Shown in pieces: positions 1-11,603 of a stretch of 64,000 nt of DNA (positions within the stretch are counted from its first letter, which is position 1; each line of letters begins with the position of its first letter). The position numbers and the translations under genes are program-made. The notes under the pieces are model-generated. The model saw nothing but the letters and a program-made list of their open reading frames with translations. It did no database searches and was not told where the DNA came from. The stretch comes from Suillus spraguei (taxonomy: Eukaryota > Basidiomycota > Agaricomycetes > Boletales > Suillaceae): the NCBI GenBank assembly GCA_016800925.1, contig JABCPU010000063.1, positions 171,284 to 235,283 on the forward strand, given 5' to 3'.

Positions 1-2471
1 GTGGCGGAGCGTCATCGAGTGAGCCATTTGACTCGCCAAAGAACGTGGCCGGAGGGGCATGTTTGATGTCGAGGAGAGTAGGAGTTCGGATATCTTGCAA
101 GAGATTTGGTTTCTTTACGAAAAACGGAAGGACAGGCTTGCCTGTGATAATAAAATAGTCAACATGATATCAAATGTTGGACAATACTGGCTTACTATTA
201 GCATTGATGGTATCTACCATCTGTACGTCCTTCGCCTTACCCTTTTCCACTCGGTCGCCAATGAGATATTCGCTGATGTCAGGTACCTTACCCTCTGTCG
301 CCATATCCTCCAGCCATGCCATGCCCACGACGGGGATGTTCCACTCTTTTGCTTTGTCGTACTTCGCACCACAAGCACTCGGACAAAGTAGGTGCGTCGA
401 ACGTCGGGAGAATATCTGTGCAAGCGTTATGCCCAACGCGCGCAGCAGACGCTTTGTCCAGCATAGTTCAGACTGATCAAGTCCGGAAAGGCTGAGAATT
501 ATTTGCTCGGTATCTGTGATCGTGTCAGCGCGTATAAGACGAGTGAAGGAGCCACGACGCGTACTAGGTATTGGACAAGGAAGGCTAAGAGGCCTGAACG
601 ATATATTTTCGTGCGGCCCACATATTCGCTCTTGGAAGACCGAGTGTTCAAGCCAACATTCTGTGCGATATTTGGCGCGCAATGTCTCATCGGGTTCGTT
701 CTGGTAGAGTTTGCTACCACTAAACCATCTGCTGCATAAGATGCCCCGTACAAACAAGAAAGTCGAAGCTCACCTAATGAGTCGCACCACAATGAAATCG
801 ACATCGTCAATATCTTCATCCATGACCACGCCTCCTCCACGATCAATAGCATTGCGCACATTTACACACTTTGCCTCCCCAAGTAGACGGAAGCGGTAGC
901 CCGCAAAGAGTGTGGTCATCGAAGAGTCCTCCACTTCAGGTAGGTGGGGTGCTTCGCTCCCCTCTGCGACTTCGGGTCCCAGAGCTGCAATGGTGGTTGA
1001 CCGTCTGAACGGCTGCCGCGTCATCGGCTCATTTGCTGGCGGCGCAAATGATTTGGTACGTTTGAATGACGAGATCACGGATTTCCCCTGAGGTTCTATC
1101 ACCTTCTCTGCAGCTCTCGTTCGTACTTTAGGCATGAGATGTGCTGGTGGTCGTGTCGGCGACATCGGCGAGCCTGTTATCGACTGTGACTTTGAAGGGC
1201 TACGTACGAGCTTATTTGCAACGGAATCGAGCTCGAAACCCCGTGGACGTAAGAGACTTCCCCAGAGCTGAAGCGTCACTGCGCGAACGGGAGCGCGTGC
1301 AAGGGACGCAGGTTCCTCCTCCTCCAATAGATCACATTCATAACTAGATTTCGGTGGGGTGGGCGTCCCGGGTAAATGCCCGTCGACGGGAATCGCATTC
1401 GAAGGGTGTGTTCCTGGGGCAGAGTCGTGGACTGGTATTGAGGTGGTGAGCTCTATTGTGCGTAAACAAACTGTCAAGTTTATGGAGTAGATGTCTACTT
1501 ACCTTCGTTCATGGTCTTCCTCTCTGGCCTCGGCCGCGTGACGGCGTAACGTTTTTCCTCGAACCGTCCGCCAAATTCCAAGCAGTCCCAGAACCACTCT
1601 TCCCAGACGACATGGATCTTTGCCTCGCCACGTTTGTTGAATTTATCAGCGTAGCGCATCTTCTCGGTCTCGTTGTCGCCTGAACAGATTAGATGGGTCA
1701 CTTTGACAGGGCGTTCAATGGCTTTGACGTATGTTCCGCCGTGTCTGGTGAGAATGCGGTTTATGTTTGCACGTTGCTCGAGATCGTCAATACCTGATAG
1801 CGAGAGTGTGACGCCAGAGAAGATGGGGAGGCGGTGCGTAGAAACAGTCTATGGACATTAGGAGTGTGATGTCAGCGATTATGTTGTGCTCACCTCTGCT
1901 AGGTATACGTCATCTCCACGCAACCAAACCTGGTGTGCATCTGCTATCCACTCGGGACACATGATAGGTATTTTGCGTTCTAACGCGCACTGCACCCGTA
2001 TGAATAGGATTAAACAAAGACAAGAGGCACCTAAGAGTAATCTCACCGCATACTTGGCTCCGCCGTGGGTGTTTGCTAGTAAATGAGTCACTCGATCCGT
2101 AAAGTCACTGGTAGATGTAGCGCCGAGTTCAAATGCCTGTTTAAACAAGGTAGGCTTCCCACATACTGTTAACTTCGCCGCTATCTGTTATGATCTGAGC
2201 CAGAGCCAACGCACCTTGTCCATTGTACCCGTCGCGCAAAGCATAACACCCCTGAACGGCCTAGGACACAAGTCAACCATACTTGCATTGGGAGGGATAA
2301 GTTCGGAGTCTGAGCTGTGGTCATATGGCGCGTCCATAGGATGAGCATGACGGGATCGTGGTTCAGCGGGCCTAAGTTTAACATTGGGAACCTAGATAAC
2401 TTGTCTATGTATATGTAGTCGATGAACAAGTCCATGCGCACCTTGTGTGATTTGTTTGACCGACGCATCAC
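1..2471 (-). CDS. dpb11: Dpb11/Rad4(Cut5)-like four-BRCT replication and checkpoint scaffold, 3' end outside window
   Basis: Nuclear scaffold that in fungi bridges phosphorylated initiation factors at origins and activates the checkpoint kinase (family knowledge). Four BRCT domains are readable in order after removing introns: BRCT1 about 2290-1890 (PRPFRGVMLCATG, LFKQAFELGATSTSDF, VTHLLANT, MCPEWIADA), BRCT2 about 1830-1500 (GVTLSLSGIDD, THLICSGD, VVWEEWFWDCLE), BRCT3 about 915-600 (LFAGYRFRLLGE, ECWLEHSV) and BRCT4 about 490-210 (LLRALGITLAQIF, THLLCPSA, VVGMAWLEDMA). The start is taken at the ATG at 2471: exon 1 encodes a short basic leader (MRRSNKSHK) and an intron runs to about 2395. One intron (2185-2214) appears to be only 30 nt. 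The last visible intron is 142-195 and the exon 141-1 is open to the window edge, so the C-terminus is missing. TopBP1-family membership is secure; the exact orthologue name is inferred. Confidence 0.82.
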
Positions 2472-3268
2472 TCTTCAGTAGTAATTGCTCAAAACATTCA
2501 GCGCTACACAGGTGATCACGTGAATAGTTCAGGGTAGGTCAGCTCGCGCCTTGGTGTCGTAGCCGAGTTTCCTTGGTCATACCGTGTGCACTCTTATTTC
2601 TGTCTTGACCTAGGAGCAGTATCATATATGTACCGAGTTCACCAGTCAGTCAACTTGATATGCAAATTGATGCAGGGCTGATGCAGATGGACGTCACAAC
2701 AGTGCGTTGTAGCATCGCTTTCCAGAGTCGCACAATCCTTGTCATTGTCATTTTGCACTGCCATCCAGATATGTCCGAATTTGATGCATCAAGTCTACGT
2801 AGCAAGCATAATTCCCTGACTCATGACGGATCACTTTTTACATCAGAGAACTAGTGGACTCGGTCATCACATGGTCATGTTTGACCTTGCATAGAGTTGC
2901 TGATTTTCTTACGCAGCTCCGTGATCGGCTCGCATTGCTCTACCTCTGACCTAGCCAAGGGTTTTCAGACTCATTCATGGATAACTGATTTTTTTTTTCA
3001 CGATGTATACATGGCCATCTTTAGCAGGCATGTGCTATAGTTCTCACGGCTAGTCAAGGAGCCTATGATCCGTTTTCTGATGCCCACCTTTGTTGTTATT
3101 AATTATTTCGTGCGGGCAATCAAGGGCTTTGAGGCGATGACGTACTTTCATCTCTATAGCCGATGTTTGCGATGCAGGTGCCAGGTGGTAGTATATATAA
3201 CTTTCTTGAAAGCTATCATCGTATGTCCATACAATTTCCTGTTCACACTAATACACCCTTCCTCGTAA
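2472..3268. other. intergenic region between divergently transcribed genes
   Basis: No convincing coding exon is seen. Short open frames here have random composition. The stretch lies between the start of the BRCT gene (leftward) and the DUF6533 gene (rightward), so it should hold both promoters; no specific motif is claimed. Confidence 0.5.
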
Positions 3269-4959
3269 ATGACACTGGTCTCAAACCATTCCCATTGGTG
3301 GCCGATAATCAATTCGTTTCGTTTATCCAGCTATTTTACATGTTCGTCGAGAGCTGGCCATGTTGATGGCGTCTCATTCTAACATGGCGGTTTCGCAGTT
3401 GCCTCATCTACCGCACTGATATATGATTGGGGTGAGTCAAATGTTATTGCAGAACTATTGATATACTTATGATATTTCCAGCGCTGACTTTAGGACAAGA
3501 GGTGGGTTGATGATATTATCACGACAGCAGCCATCTCGCTATAACGGTTTAATAGGTTGAACTGATCTGGGTGAGTAGACAGTCGTATTAGACGACAACG
3601 CGATGGTACAATCATGTCGGCACAGAGACAACGCTGGTCCTTGATGGCTGTTCTATATCTCAGTGTAAGTGGCTTATGTTATAAGTGCAGTTGGTAAATT
3701 GTGCTGACTCCGATTTGTTATAGATACGTTACGTTGGAATACCATATTATATGTATGTTTGCAGGGTTATTATGATGGTGCTGTGCTAATCAGCCATCTC
3801 TCACAATTAGCATCAATATTACGATGGGTGCGTCTCCTTTATACAATGTGTCCGCGTCTTCTGATCGGTGGCACACAGCATCTTCGTTGACGGATGCAGT
3901 GAGTACCCTCCCCTAGTACTTACGATTCTTGTGCTATTAATTGTCCTCATGTGTAGGAGTGAGTGTGATACTCGGCCAACTTCTTCTCTCAGTACAATGA
4001 CTACCATAGATGTAAGTTTCTTGGGAATCTTTGAATCTTCGAGGATGATCGTTAATCGTGTGTTTCAGGCGCTATTTTGTATTCCACATTAAATTGGATC
4101 AATGTGATTGTAGCTGCAATGCTGGGTGGTGAGCGACTCCGCTGCGTTACTTTGGTCCCATTGACTGAAACATCGTACAAGTTGTCATGCTCACTCGGTT
4201 ACATGCCATGTATCAGAGATCTAGACAAATTCTTATATTTCTCACTATAATCTTTCTGATTGTCAACACTGCCTGCGGAGTGATTGCCGCAATAGTACTC
4301 AGCAATATGTCAGGGGGTAAGCTTTAGTACATATCAAGGAATCAGGCTCGTTTGACGAATATCAGAGGAACTCATCCTCTCCGGCACACATGCATGCGCT
4401 TATATATTTAAATCAGGCGACCTACTATTAATATCCATGACTTGGATACTCACCACTGTATGGGAGGTCGTCACACTGTGTCTTTCAATCTGGATTGCTG
4501 TAAAACACTTCCGTGAACTACGACAACACTCAGGAGGGGGGATTATTGGTGACTGTTTCAGGGTGTTACTAAAATATCATGTGATTTACTTTGCGAGGTG
4601 GGCTCATAATTTGAATGCGGTTATCTTTTCTCGCTGAGGGGTCGCACCTGCTAGCTTTACCGCTGTTTGTTTCTCGGCCCTCCGTATCCAGCTCTCTCCA
4701 AATATCTCGGTGCGCCGATCTGTTGCCAAGTGTGACCGCTGTTCATTGTTTTTATAGGACCTAGATTCCATTGAAGTTCAGATTTCTGCCGCCATTTTGG
4801 AAATTTTCTCGTACGTGCAGATGTTTGTGCTGGGACCACGCCTCATCCTCAGCGTTCGAGAATATCACGCCAAGCTCGTGGCCGATTCTGATGCAGCAAC
4901 TGGTATACCTCTATTGCTTTCCGGGAAACGTGCATATATCGACTAGTAGTAACGTGTAA
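3269..4959 (+). CDS. DUF6533-type multi-pass membrane protein, many small exons
   Basis: Agaricomycete integral-membrane family of unknown function. The start ATG at 3269 begins MTLVSN followed by WWPIIN, matching the start of the related copy at 32449. Later exons, separated by short GT..AG introns, give VASSTALIYDW, ALTLGQE, RQRWSLMAVLYLS, RYVGIPYY, AILYSTLNWINVIVAAMLG, then the transmembrane stretch IFLTIIFLIVNTACGVIAA, EELILSGTHACAY, WILTTVWEVVTLCLSIWIAV, GDCFRVLLKYHVIYFAR, FSALRIQLSPNIS and EIFSYVQMFVLGPR followed by LSVREYHAKLVADSDAATG. The last residues are ambiguous: the frame through ADSDAATG stops at 4944-4946, but the family-like tail HISTSSNV ends at 4959 in another frame, so a small indel near the 3' end is likely. 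The first two exon borders are also uncertain. Gene or very recent pseudogene. Confidence 0.6.
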
Positions 4960-5240
4960 TGCTTGTTGGAATTAACGGTTGTCTAATTCTCTGCAATTAT
5001 CAGGAAAAACTGCTCGAGATGTTATCGTGGTACTTCAAGTAGTTTGTTCTGTGTACTGGCTTGAAAGGGAAATCACTCTAGACAAACCAAATCTTTTTGT
5101 CACTACCCGGGTAGCAGCCTACCCGCGCTTGCACTGAATGACACGCTGAGATCATCCCAGACGTATCATTGTTGGTAACTGAATCAGAGTTCAGGTTTGA
5201 TTAGTTGATTAATCATCACCCATTCAATTTCGTTTCAGCT

Positions 5241-5486
5241 CCTTCATCACCAAAATTTCCCATTCCAGAGATGGTAATCTAAGGTCGCATCAGCCCTTAG
5301 AAGGCGTTTAAGGGACGGCAGGCGTATCAGGTCCCAGGGTCCGCTTATCTGGTTATACCTAGGTTCGTTTTTTTCGCTAATGTGCTGCTCAACTGCTGAT
5401 CATTCCTCAGCTGCTAGCCATGTATCATGCTGATATGTCCTGCTCAGCCGTTTCCATTGTTCTGTATGGTTATCACACTGATATGT
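5241..5486 (+). repeat. dispersed repeat, inverted relative to the copy at 49772-50015
   Basis: About 245 bp align by eye with the reverse complement of 49772-50015. Shared blocks include TCATCACCAAA, ATTCCAG.GATGGTA, GTATCAGGTC, GGTTATACCTAGGTTC, GCTAATGTGCTGCTCAA, TGCTGATCATTCCTCAGCTG and GGTTATCACACTGATAT. No coding potential. Neither termini nor target duplication could be fixed, so the element class is unknown. Confidence 0.6.
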
Positions 5487-5849
5487 CATGCTAAACAGAT
5501 GTCAATTTGCTATCGTATTACATGGCATTAGCTACGAGTAAGGTCCTGAATGTACTGTAAAGTGCGCAGCAGGGTAAAACAGAGTGAGCATTGCGGTCAG
5601 AAATGAGTAATCCCGGATCCTGGTATTAGTACAATGATTGATGAAACTTGACAGCGAAGACTTGGATGCGAAAATGTGAAAACATTGATGCAAAGAGACA
5701 GCGAAGGTAACAAAGAGATGGACGGCACAGCGAAGACGTTGATGTGAAGAGACGACAAAGCGATGGTGAGCGAGCCTGAAATGTGAATATCATAACAGTC
5801 AGCACAATGTAAGCAAAGCATGGTGTGACCTACGAAGATGAGCAACCAT
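5487..5849. other. non-coding stretch 3' of the broken gene
   Basis: Contains A/G-rich, loosely repetitive sequence with GACAGCGAAG-type motifs (about 5640-5770), forming a degenerate short repeat. It lies directly downstream of the stop codon at 5850-5852 on the minus strand and may be its 3' UTR. Nothing else is recognised. Confidence 0.4.
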
Positions 5850-8290
5850 TCATTTCTTCTTGCGGGTCTTCCTGGCCTTCTTTGGTGCTGGTAATGGCGA
5901 CTGTACAACAACCTTACGAATACTACGGCCCCTCTTGGCTTTGGACTTTGGTGGCTGGGGTTCTTCCTCAAGTTCGTCAAGTTCGTCAGGCTCACTAACA
6001 TCAGGAAATTCACACATTCCTTGACGTGCCCTTATGCGGACTTATTTACACTTAACTGCCTTGGTGAAATTGAATCTACTTGTCCAAAATTTCAATGTGA
6101 ATGAATTCAGAAAAAAAAAGTTGAGATATATTAATATACATGTTTTATTGTATTTCGCACTCAAAAAATATAAGATATGCCAGGTGAATGATGTGAGAGA
6201 GAGCAAACAAGTTTTGAGATAAGTGAGTTAAGCTGATTAAGCATGTTAAGGAATGTGTGAATTTCCTGATGAAGATCACTGAAATCCTCATTAACGGCTG
6301 GTTCCTTAGCAGATACTGCCTGCTGCTCGGGCTTCTTGGATGTCGCAGATTCCTGAGGCTTCGGATCTGACTGGGAGGTGGAATCTCGGGTGGCAGACTC
6401 GTGCTAGATTTAATGACGTCAGACTCGGATGCAGTGACAGGGACAGATGGACTCTTTGGTGGAGTAGGCAGCTCCTCTCCAGGACCAGAATCCGAAGAAA
6501 CCATCCGCGCAGTGGCTTTGTCTGCAAGCCTCTGCTCATACTGCTTTCGCATTAGAGCAAAGTCGTCGTCGTCGTCGTCATCGGTGGTGTTCATGGAAGA
6601 TGATGCACGAAGCCCAAGCTTGTTTTTGAACAATTTGCTATGAAGCTCAAGGTTAGACACTGCTCATAAAAGAAGTTCATACATACAGGTTCCAATGCTC
6701 GTGCAGTGCCTTTGCCCAATTGGGGTCTGGGGCGTCACAAATAGTTGAAATGACCCGATAATAGGCACTTCAGTAGTTGTAATTTCTGTCTTCTTCCTTC
6801 CACTTGTCGCGTGAACTGATGGCGAAACGGCTCTGTATGAGGACATTCAGTAGTAGTTAAAATGTAAAAAGTAAGTGTATTGAGAGACGTACCTGAATCA
6901 CACCATATGCAATATTCTCTGCTTCTACCTCCATCATATTATGGAGACGTGCATTACATGGACGCGTCCCAACAGATTCGCTGTCTGCGCAAAGAGCGGA
7001 GGAAGGTCCTGTGAAGAGATGCCTCATCACCTGAGAGAGACAGGTTTGATGAATGCTCGAAGATCAATCGGTCTAATAAAAAATCACTCACTCGCTCGAG
7101 AAGGTATCCTTCAAATAGTCCGTTCTGCACCTGCTGAGGGTTGAAATTTTCCCCAGCGATCTTACCGGAGTATACCATGGCCGGCCAGACCAATGTGCGC
7201 ATCTTGATATCTCCATCTTGCAACTTTTGGCGTGTTCTAATCAAAACCATCAGTAACTTCAACCAATAGTGGAGGGTACTTACGCTATAGGATCTTTCAA
7301 ATATTCACCCAAGTGCTTCACAGGACAGAGCATCCTGGCGAGCTGCGGGTGATTAATACCCATCTTTGCGCGTGACCGTTGATTATTAGCACGAATGGGA
7401 GGGTCCAGATCTTTGTCATCAGGGTCATATGCTGCATACTGTCCAATGACAGGTTTCAGATGGCTAGCGTCCTCCGAATGAACTTGTCCGATAATCGTTT
7501 GCATCTGTAAGCGGCATTAGCGCACAAACCAGTGCATGTATGCACGCATACAACTGCTTACCTCAGTGAGAAGTGCCTCGAGTTCTCGCCACTTCTTCTT
7601 GTTACCATTGACCAGTGTTAGTAGGTATGGGGCAGCTGTGGTTATCTTCTTGTAGGTTCGCATCATTCGTGCCTCGTCATCCTTGGAGCTAGAGTAGTGT
7701 TATTAGCGAAAATGAAATGTGATCATGAGCTGTACTCACATGTTCTTCAAGATTGCTTCGTGGTCATTCTTAACTTGTTCATCCTCAATATGGTCCGCTC
7801 TTTCGGCTGCTTCTCACTGCTCGACGAGAGGTGCAACCCGAAAGACATCAGTAAGTTTGCAAAACATGTCTACCCCTCGGGGTATCCAATGTGCAACGTG
7901 TAAGCATTGCTCTTGCAGTGACATTCCTTTCCTGTATCGGACATTGAGAGATAAGCATGATTCGGATGTGCTGGCATGTACTTACTGTTTGGATTTGTTG
8001 CCTGAGTCTGAGTCTTTACGTTTCCTAAGAAGGAGGGATTAGATATGCATATATGCACACGATAACGCGAAACTAACTTACTTTATTCGTTTGTTGGGTT
8101 TCTTCACGTCGTTGTCGCTATCCGATGATTCCCTTATGCGTTTTTGCAGGGATTTCTTCCGTTTCGGTTCTTCGTGCACTGGCGAAGTCGTGGGTGGTGA
8201 AGTGGAGCGTGACTGACGAGTCATTGAGTCATCGCTGTCTGATGAGGAGCTACTGGAGGTTGACAGTGAGCGGTGCCTATGTGCTGGCAT
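5850..8290 (-). pseudogene. broken Agaricomycete-specific gene of unknown function, interrupted by a small inverted-repeat element
   Basis: Multi-exon, Ser/Asp- and Lys-rich N-terminus (MPAHRHRSLSTSSSSS, start 8290), a central region (MRTYKKITTAAPYLLTLVNG, then LKPVIGQYAAYDPDDKDL, ANNQRSRAKMGINHPQ, DGDIKMRTLVWPAMVYS, NPQQVQNGLFEGYLLE), then RLHNMMEVEAENIAYGVIQ, and a basic tail ending RKTRKKK with stop at 5850-5852. The central block resembles a hypothetical protein family that is abundant in Agaricomycete genomes; no biochemical function is known to me. Damage seen: an in-frame TGA at 6770-6772 inside ..DRNYNY/SAYYRVIS (TGG to TGA is the simplest origin), a probable 1-nt frameshift near 6365, and the insertion at 5999-6271. 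Deleting that insertion plus one AA restores an open acidic stretch (NEDFSDL / SEPDELDELEEE). Confidence 0.6.
5999..6271. mobile_element. small non-autonomous inverted-repeat element (MITE-like), copy 1
   Basis: 273 bp, begins CATCAGGAAATTCACACATT and ends with its inverse, AATGTGTGAATTTCCTGATG. Near-identical in its interior to the element at 14673-14956. Flanked by AA on both sides (5997-5998 and 6272-6273), compatible with a 2-bp target duplication. The right inverted repeat is shortened relative to copy 2: the ATAAGGGCACGTC segment is missing. The 62-codon open frame inside is shared by both copies but has no recognisable domain. Inserted in an exon of the minus-strand gene around it. Confidence 0.8.
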
Positions 8291-8550
8291 GATGATGGTA
8301 GTAAATAAGATGGAATATGATAATACACGTCCATGACATTATTGATTACAAACTTTTGTTTGGTACTATTGACGTGTTTTGAGAACACCCTGGGAAACCT
8401 CGACGCGTCTATGCGATCTCTCAAAATCTATGTTGACGCGTCAAGTACAATGATTAATTCTACAATTACATGATTCTTGTGTACAGATTGCAAAATAAAA
8501 TTACATGAAAGCAATGCGAGAGCAAAAAGAATGGTACAGCAAAATCTAAA

Positions 8551-9316
8551 CTAAGTCAAGTCTGCGGTAACAGGAGCAGGGAAAGTGCGCAAAATATCTA
8601 GACCAACAACGGAATCTTTAGGCTCCACGTCCCTGAAATGGTGGCGACGGACAGGCGGCCAAGTAGTGCTACTGTCAAATTTGGGTTTGCGTGGCAGGGG
8701 TTGTTTGCAGAATCCGACTAGGCGCACTGGTTTCACCTTGATGGTATTAATCCTATAGATCAAGTTGTATCAATGTCACAATCAGACAAATATAAAAAAA
8801 AACCTTACCCGGAACTCTGAGATGTGATTTTGAGGCCTGCAAGATCTTCAGCGAGCTTGATGGTATTGGTTGCGAACCTGTAAATTTTGATGTTAGTACA
8901 ACTCACTAGAACACTACCAACATTATCACGTTTTGGTCCTCTTGTTCTCGCGATTGGTCGACAAGGTCCTGTAGATTCAGTTAGCAATCTTATTGCGAGA
9001 GGAGAACCGAATGATACTCGCTTTTTCCTCTTGTGGTTGCCTGGAATCAACAAGTCCGCCTCGCTATCTGAAGATTCTTCAATGTGAACCATCTTGACAG
9101 GATCTTTGAGTCAGATAATAAGTTTCTAGATCAAATTGTCAGTAAGTAACATGAAAAGATCGACATTAATACCAATGGGCCCGGGTTCTCGGGGGTAAAA
9201 TTAATCTCGTAAGTCAGCCAGCCAGTTAGGATATTCTCGATATCCATGACAATGATATTGTCACGCCGGACGATGACCTGGTCGGTACCGTTGACGAGAA
9301 TAGATTCGGATTGCAT
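8551..9316 (-). CDS. small hypothetical protein, several exons
   Basis: Not recognised. Exons on the minus strand: MQSESILVNGTDQVIVRRDN with TGWLTYEINFTPENPGP (from 9316), an acidic/basic segment EESSDSEADLL, KRKKRVSFGSPLAIRLL (about 9092-8885), KLAEDLAGLKITSQSSG, and a C-terminal exon NTIKVKPVRLVGFCKQPLP with stop at 8551. The intron 5' of 8755 is well supported: GG|GTAAGG to CTATAG|G gives an in-frame Gly. The junction between the first exon and the second is not resolved, and the ATG at 9092 (MVHIEES) could be a separate start. It lies head-to-tail upstream of the broken gene at 5850-8290. Function unknown. Confidence 0.45.
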
Positions 9317-10267
9317 AGTAGGTGATTATAAAAATTAGTAGTACTAGTAGTATTTGATTGAGGATGAATATGAAAAATGCGTAGTCGCGTCTCTTTGCCT
9401 TACCAGTATTTGCCGGCTGACTTTGAAAAGTCACGTGATGTTCGAAACCAAATTTTCAAACTTGTTCTTTTTACTTCTTCAGTTAGTACCATTGGGCGCT
9501 CGCTCATACCAGTTGCCAATACGAGCACTTTGCGTGGCTCCCCTCAGCGGGACACTGTTGGGTGCTTAGGCCCTGATCCACGACCATCCGCCGTTAACTT
9601 GCGCATCTCGGTCCCTGAGCACCCAAGGGTGCCCTGGGAAAACTCATTTTTATTTTCATGTTTTAGTACTTACTTAGGATTCAGGCAGGAGTAACGGACC
9701 CCACTCATCGCCATAGCGTTTTTCAAGTCGAATATCCTGTCCCAGCTGAGATCTCTGTCACAAGCTCCTCAACCTGCTACGTAACACCCTCCCTCTACTC
9801 GTCTTTGCCATTGCTCTTTCAGCCCATGTCATCCACCACCTCCTGAATGGACCAGCATAAGTGCCTTGACAATGTCGAGCAGCTTACGGCCTCACCGCGT
9901 TCTCTTTACATGTCATCGGCATGCCAATGAAGGCAAGTCTAGCTTTTGGAGTGCGTTTTGGGATGGTGAGTCAGAGTTCGATTTCGTCTTTGTACCTGTT
10001 GTGGATTTTTACTAATGCATACACTTCATTCCGGTACCCGTTATGTTTCCCTCTCTGTACTGTATTCTTGACAATCCAATATCAATTTCTAAATCAATGG
10101 TGTCATAGTGTGACTTGTGATTCAGATATCAAAGATCAAGTCCACCTTCAGCATAGAAGCTGCCTCCAATACTATCTCTACTGCAGCGTTTCCTCTCTTA
10201 TGGTGAATCACCTTATGGCTGAGGTTATCTACCAGAGTTCCTGATCCTCTAGGGCTAGAACCAGCAT
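9317..10267. other. no gene recognised; left flank of the LINE insertion
   Basis: Only short random frames. Since the LINE downstream is bounded by a target duplication, this sequence was continuous with 18496 onward before insertion, so part of it may be the 5' flank or terminal region of the Plavaka element. No terminal inverted repeat could be identified. Confidence 0.4.
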
Positions 10268-10279
10268 ACTCAACAGCGG
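10268..10279 (+). repeat. 12-bp target-site duplication, left copy
   Basis: ACTCAACAGCGG, identical to 18484-18495 just after the poly(A) tail. Perfect match, so it marks the 5' boundary of the LINE. Confidence 0.93.
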
Positions 10280-11603
10280 GAGGTGGCACCCCGACTAGGA
10301 CCCCGGAAACCAACCGCCAACAACGTGCTCAACAGCACTAAGGACGCCCAGAGGCGCCCCAGCGGTCACCAGGACACCAGACAAACCGCCAAAACCCTAG
10401 ACCAAGAACCAAGAACAAAGCAACAAAGCAAACAAAATGCCAACAATCAACTCAACGAGCCCGGTCACCACGACAACCACAGGTAGGGCCAACCGACGGA
10501 CAGCAGCTGATAAACCTTTGCTTTCAACCAGTAGACCCATACAAGACCACATATCGGGCACAGGAACGAAGACAGATGTTGTCAACCTGAACACAGCACG
10601 AAAAATCTTGTCCATGCACGGTCTCGTAATGCCAACAGCCGGTAGCATGTTGCAATCAATCTCGGTAGCTTTATTCGAATTTAGTATCACAGCAAATCTA
10701 GGCGCCACACATACTGACATACTACGAGCAATTGCACTAATAATACAGGAAGTCGATACGGAAATAAACACGGAAAACATCATAGAAAAAGTCAAAGCCC
10801 TAATAGGCGGACCGATTGCGACCCTAGACGAGAAAGTCGAGACATTAACAGAAACAATAGACGCGCAAAAGAAAACAATAGAGTCGATGACGGAGGTACG
10901 CACCAACTTGAAATCATCAGCAGAAGATTTGGGAAAGATAGCTGGAAACATGAAGAGCACAACGCCACAAAGAACGAGTGATGAACGGTCTGACGGACCA
11001 CGAACATTTGCAGATGCAGCCAAAACTAACATCCCTGCCCCACTAACGAAGGTACTAGCGAGAAGCAAGACACAGGCAAGGCAGATCCTAGTCGACAGAC
11101 GATCACAGCTCTTCGCCAACTCTCTGAAAGACCTAACGGAGGCGCAACTAGTAGCAAAGGCCACCTTAGCAGTGGAGCAAATGTCAAAGGAGAAAGTCGT
11201 ACTTCCAACATCAATCAACTTCATCTCAGCACGCCGTCTCCCTCATGGAGGAGTCCTTTACGAGCTCAACTCACCCGAGGCAGCAGAGTGGTTCAACGTG
11301 GCAGCAAACCGAGGATACTTCCTGGAACACTTCGGAGCGGAAATAGTGATCAAGGAGCGAACACACAACGTTATAGTGGAAAATGTACCAGTAACCTTTG
11401 TACCCAACAACCCAGCAGCACTAGCGGACGTCGAGAAGAAGGCGGGCTTGAAACCAAAAACGATTAGCAAGGCGCGATACATCAAACCGGAAGCAAGGCG
11501 CAAACCAGGACAACGAACAGCCCACATAATAGTGACCTTTAACTCCAAGGAGGGAGCAAATCAAGCCATCAAGTTCGGCCTGACAATCGAAGGTAAGAAA
11601 GTA

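Noticed and set aside
6034..6222. 62-codon frame identical in the two small inverted-repeat elements (also 14708-14896)
   Set aside because: Conserved only because the elements are near-identical; too short for a transposase and without a domain.
9480..9640. GC-rich segment with short inverted matches, considered as a structured RNA
   Set aside because: No consistent stem or similarity to a known RNA could be made by eye.
10397..11224. 275-codon minus-strand frame opposite LINE ORF1
   Set aside because: Shadow of ORF1, which has the zinc knuckles and repaired frame.
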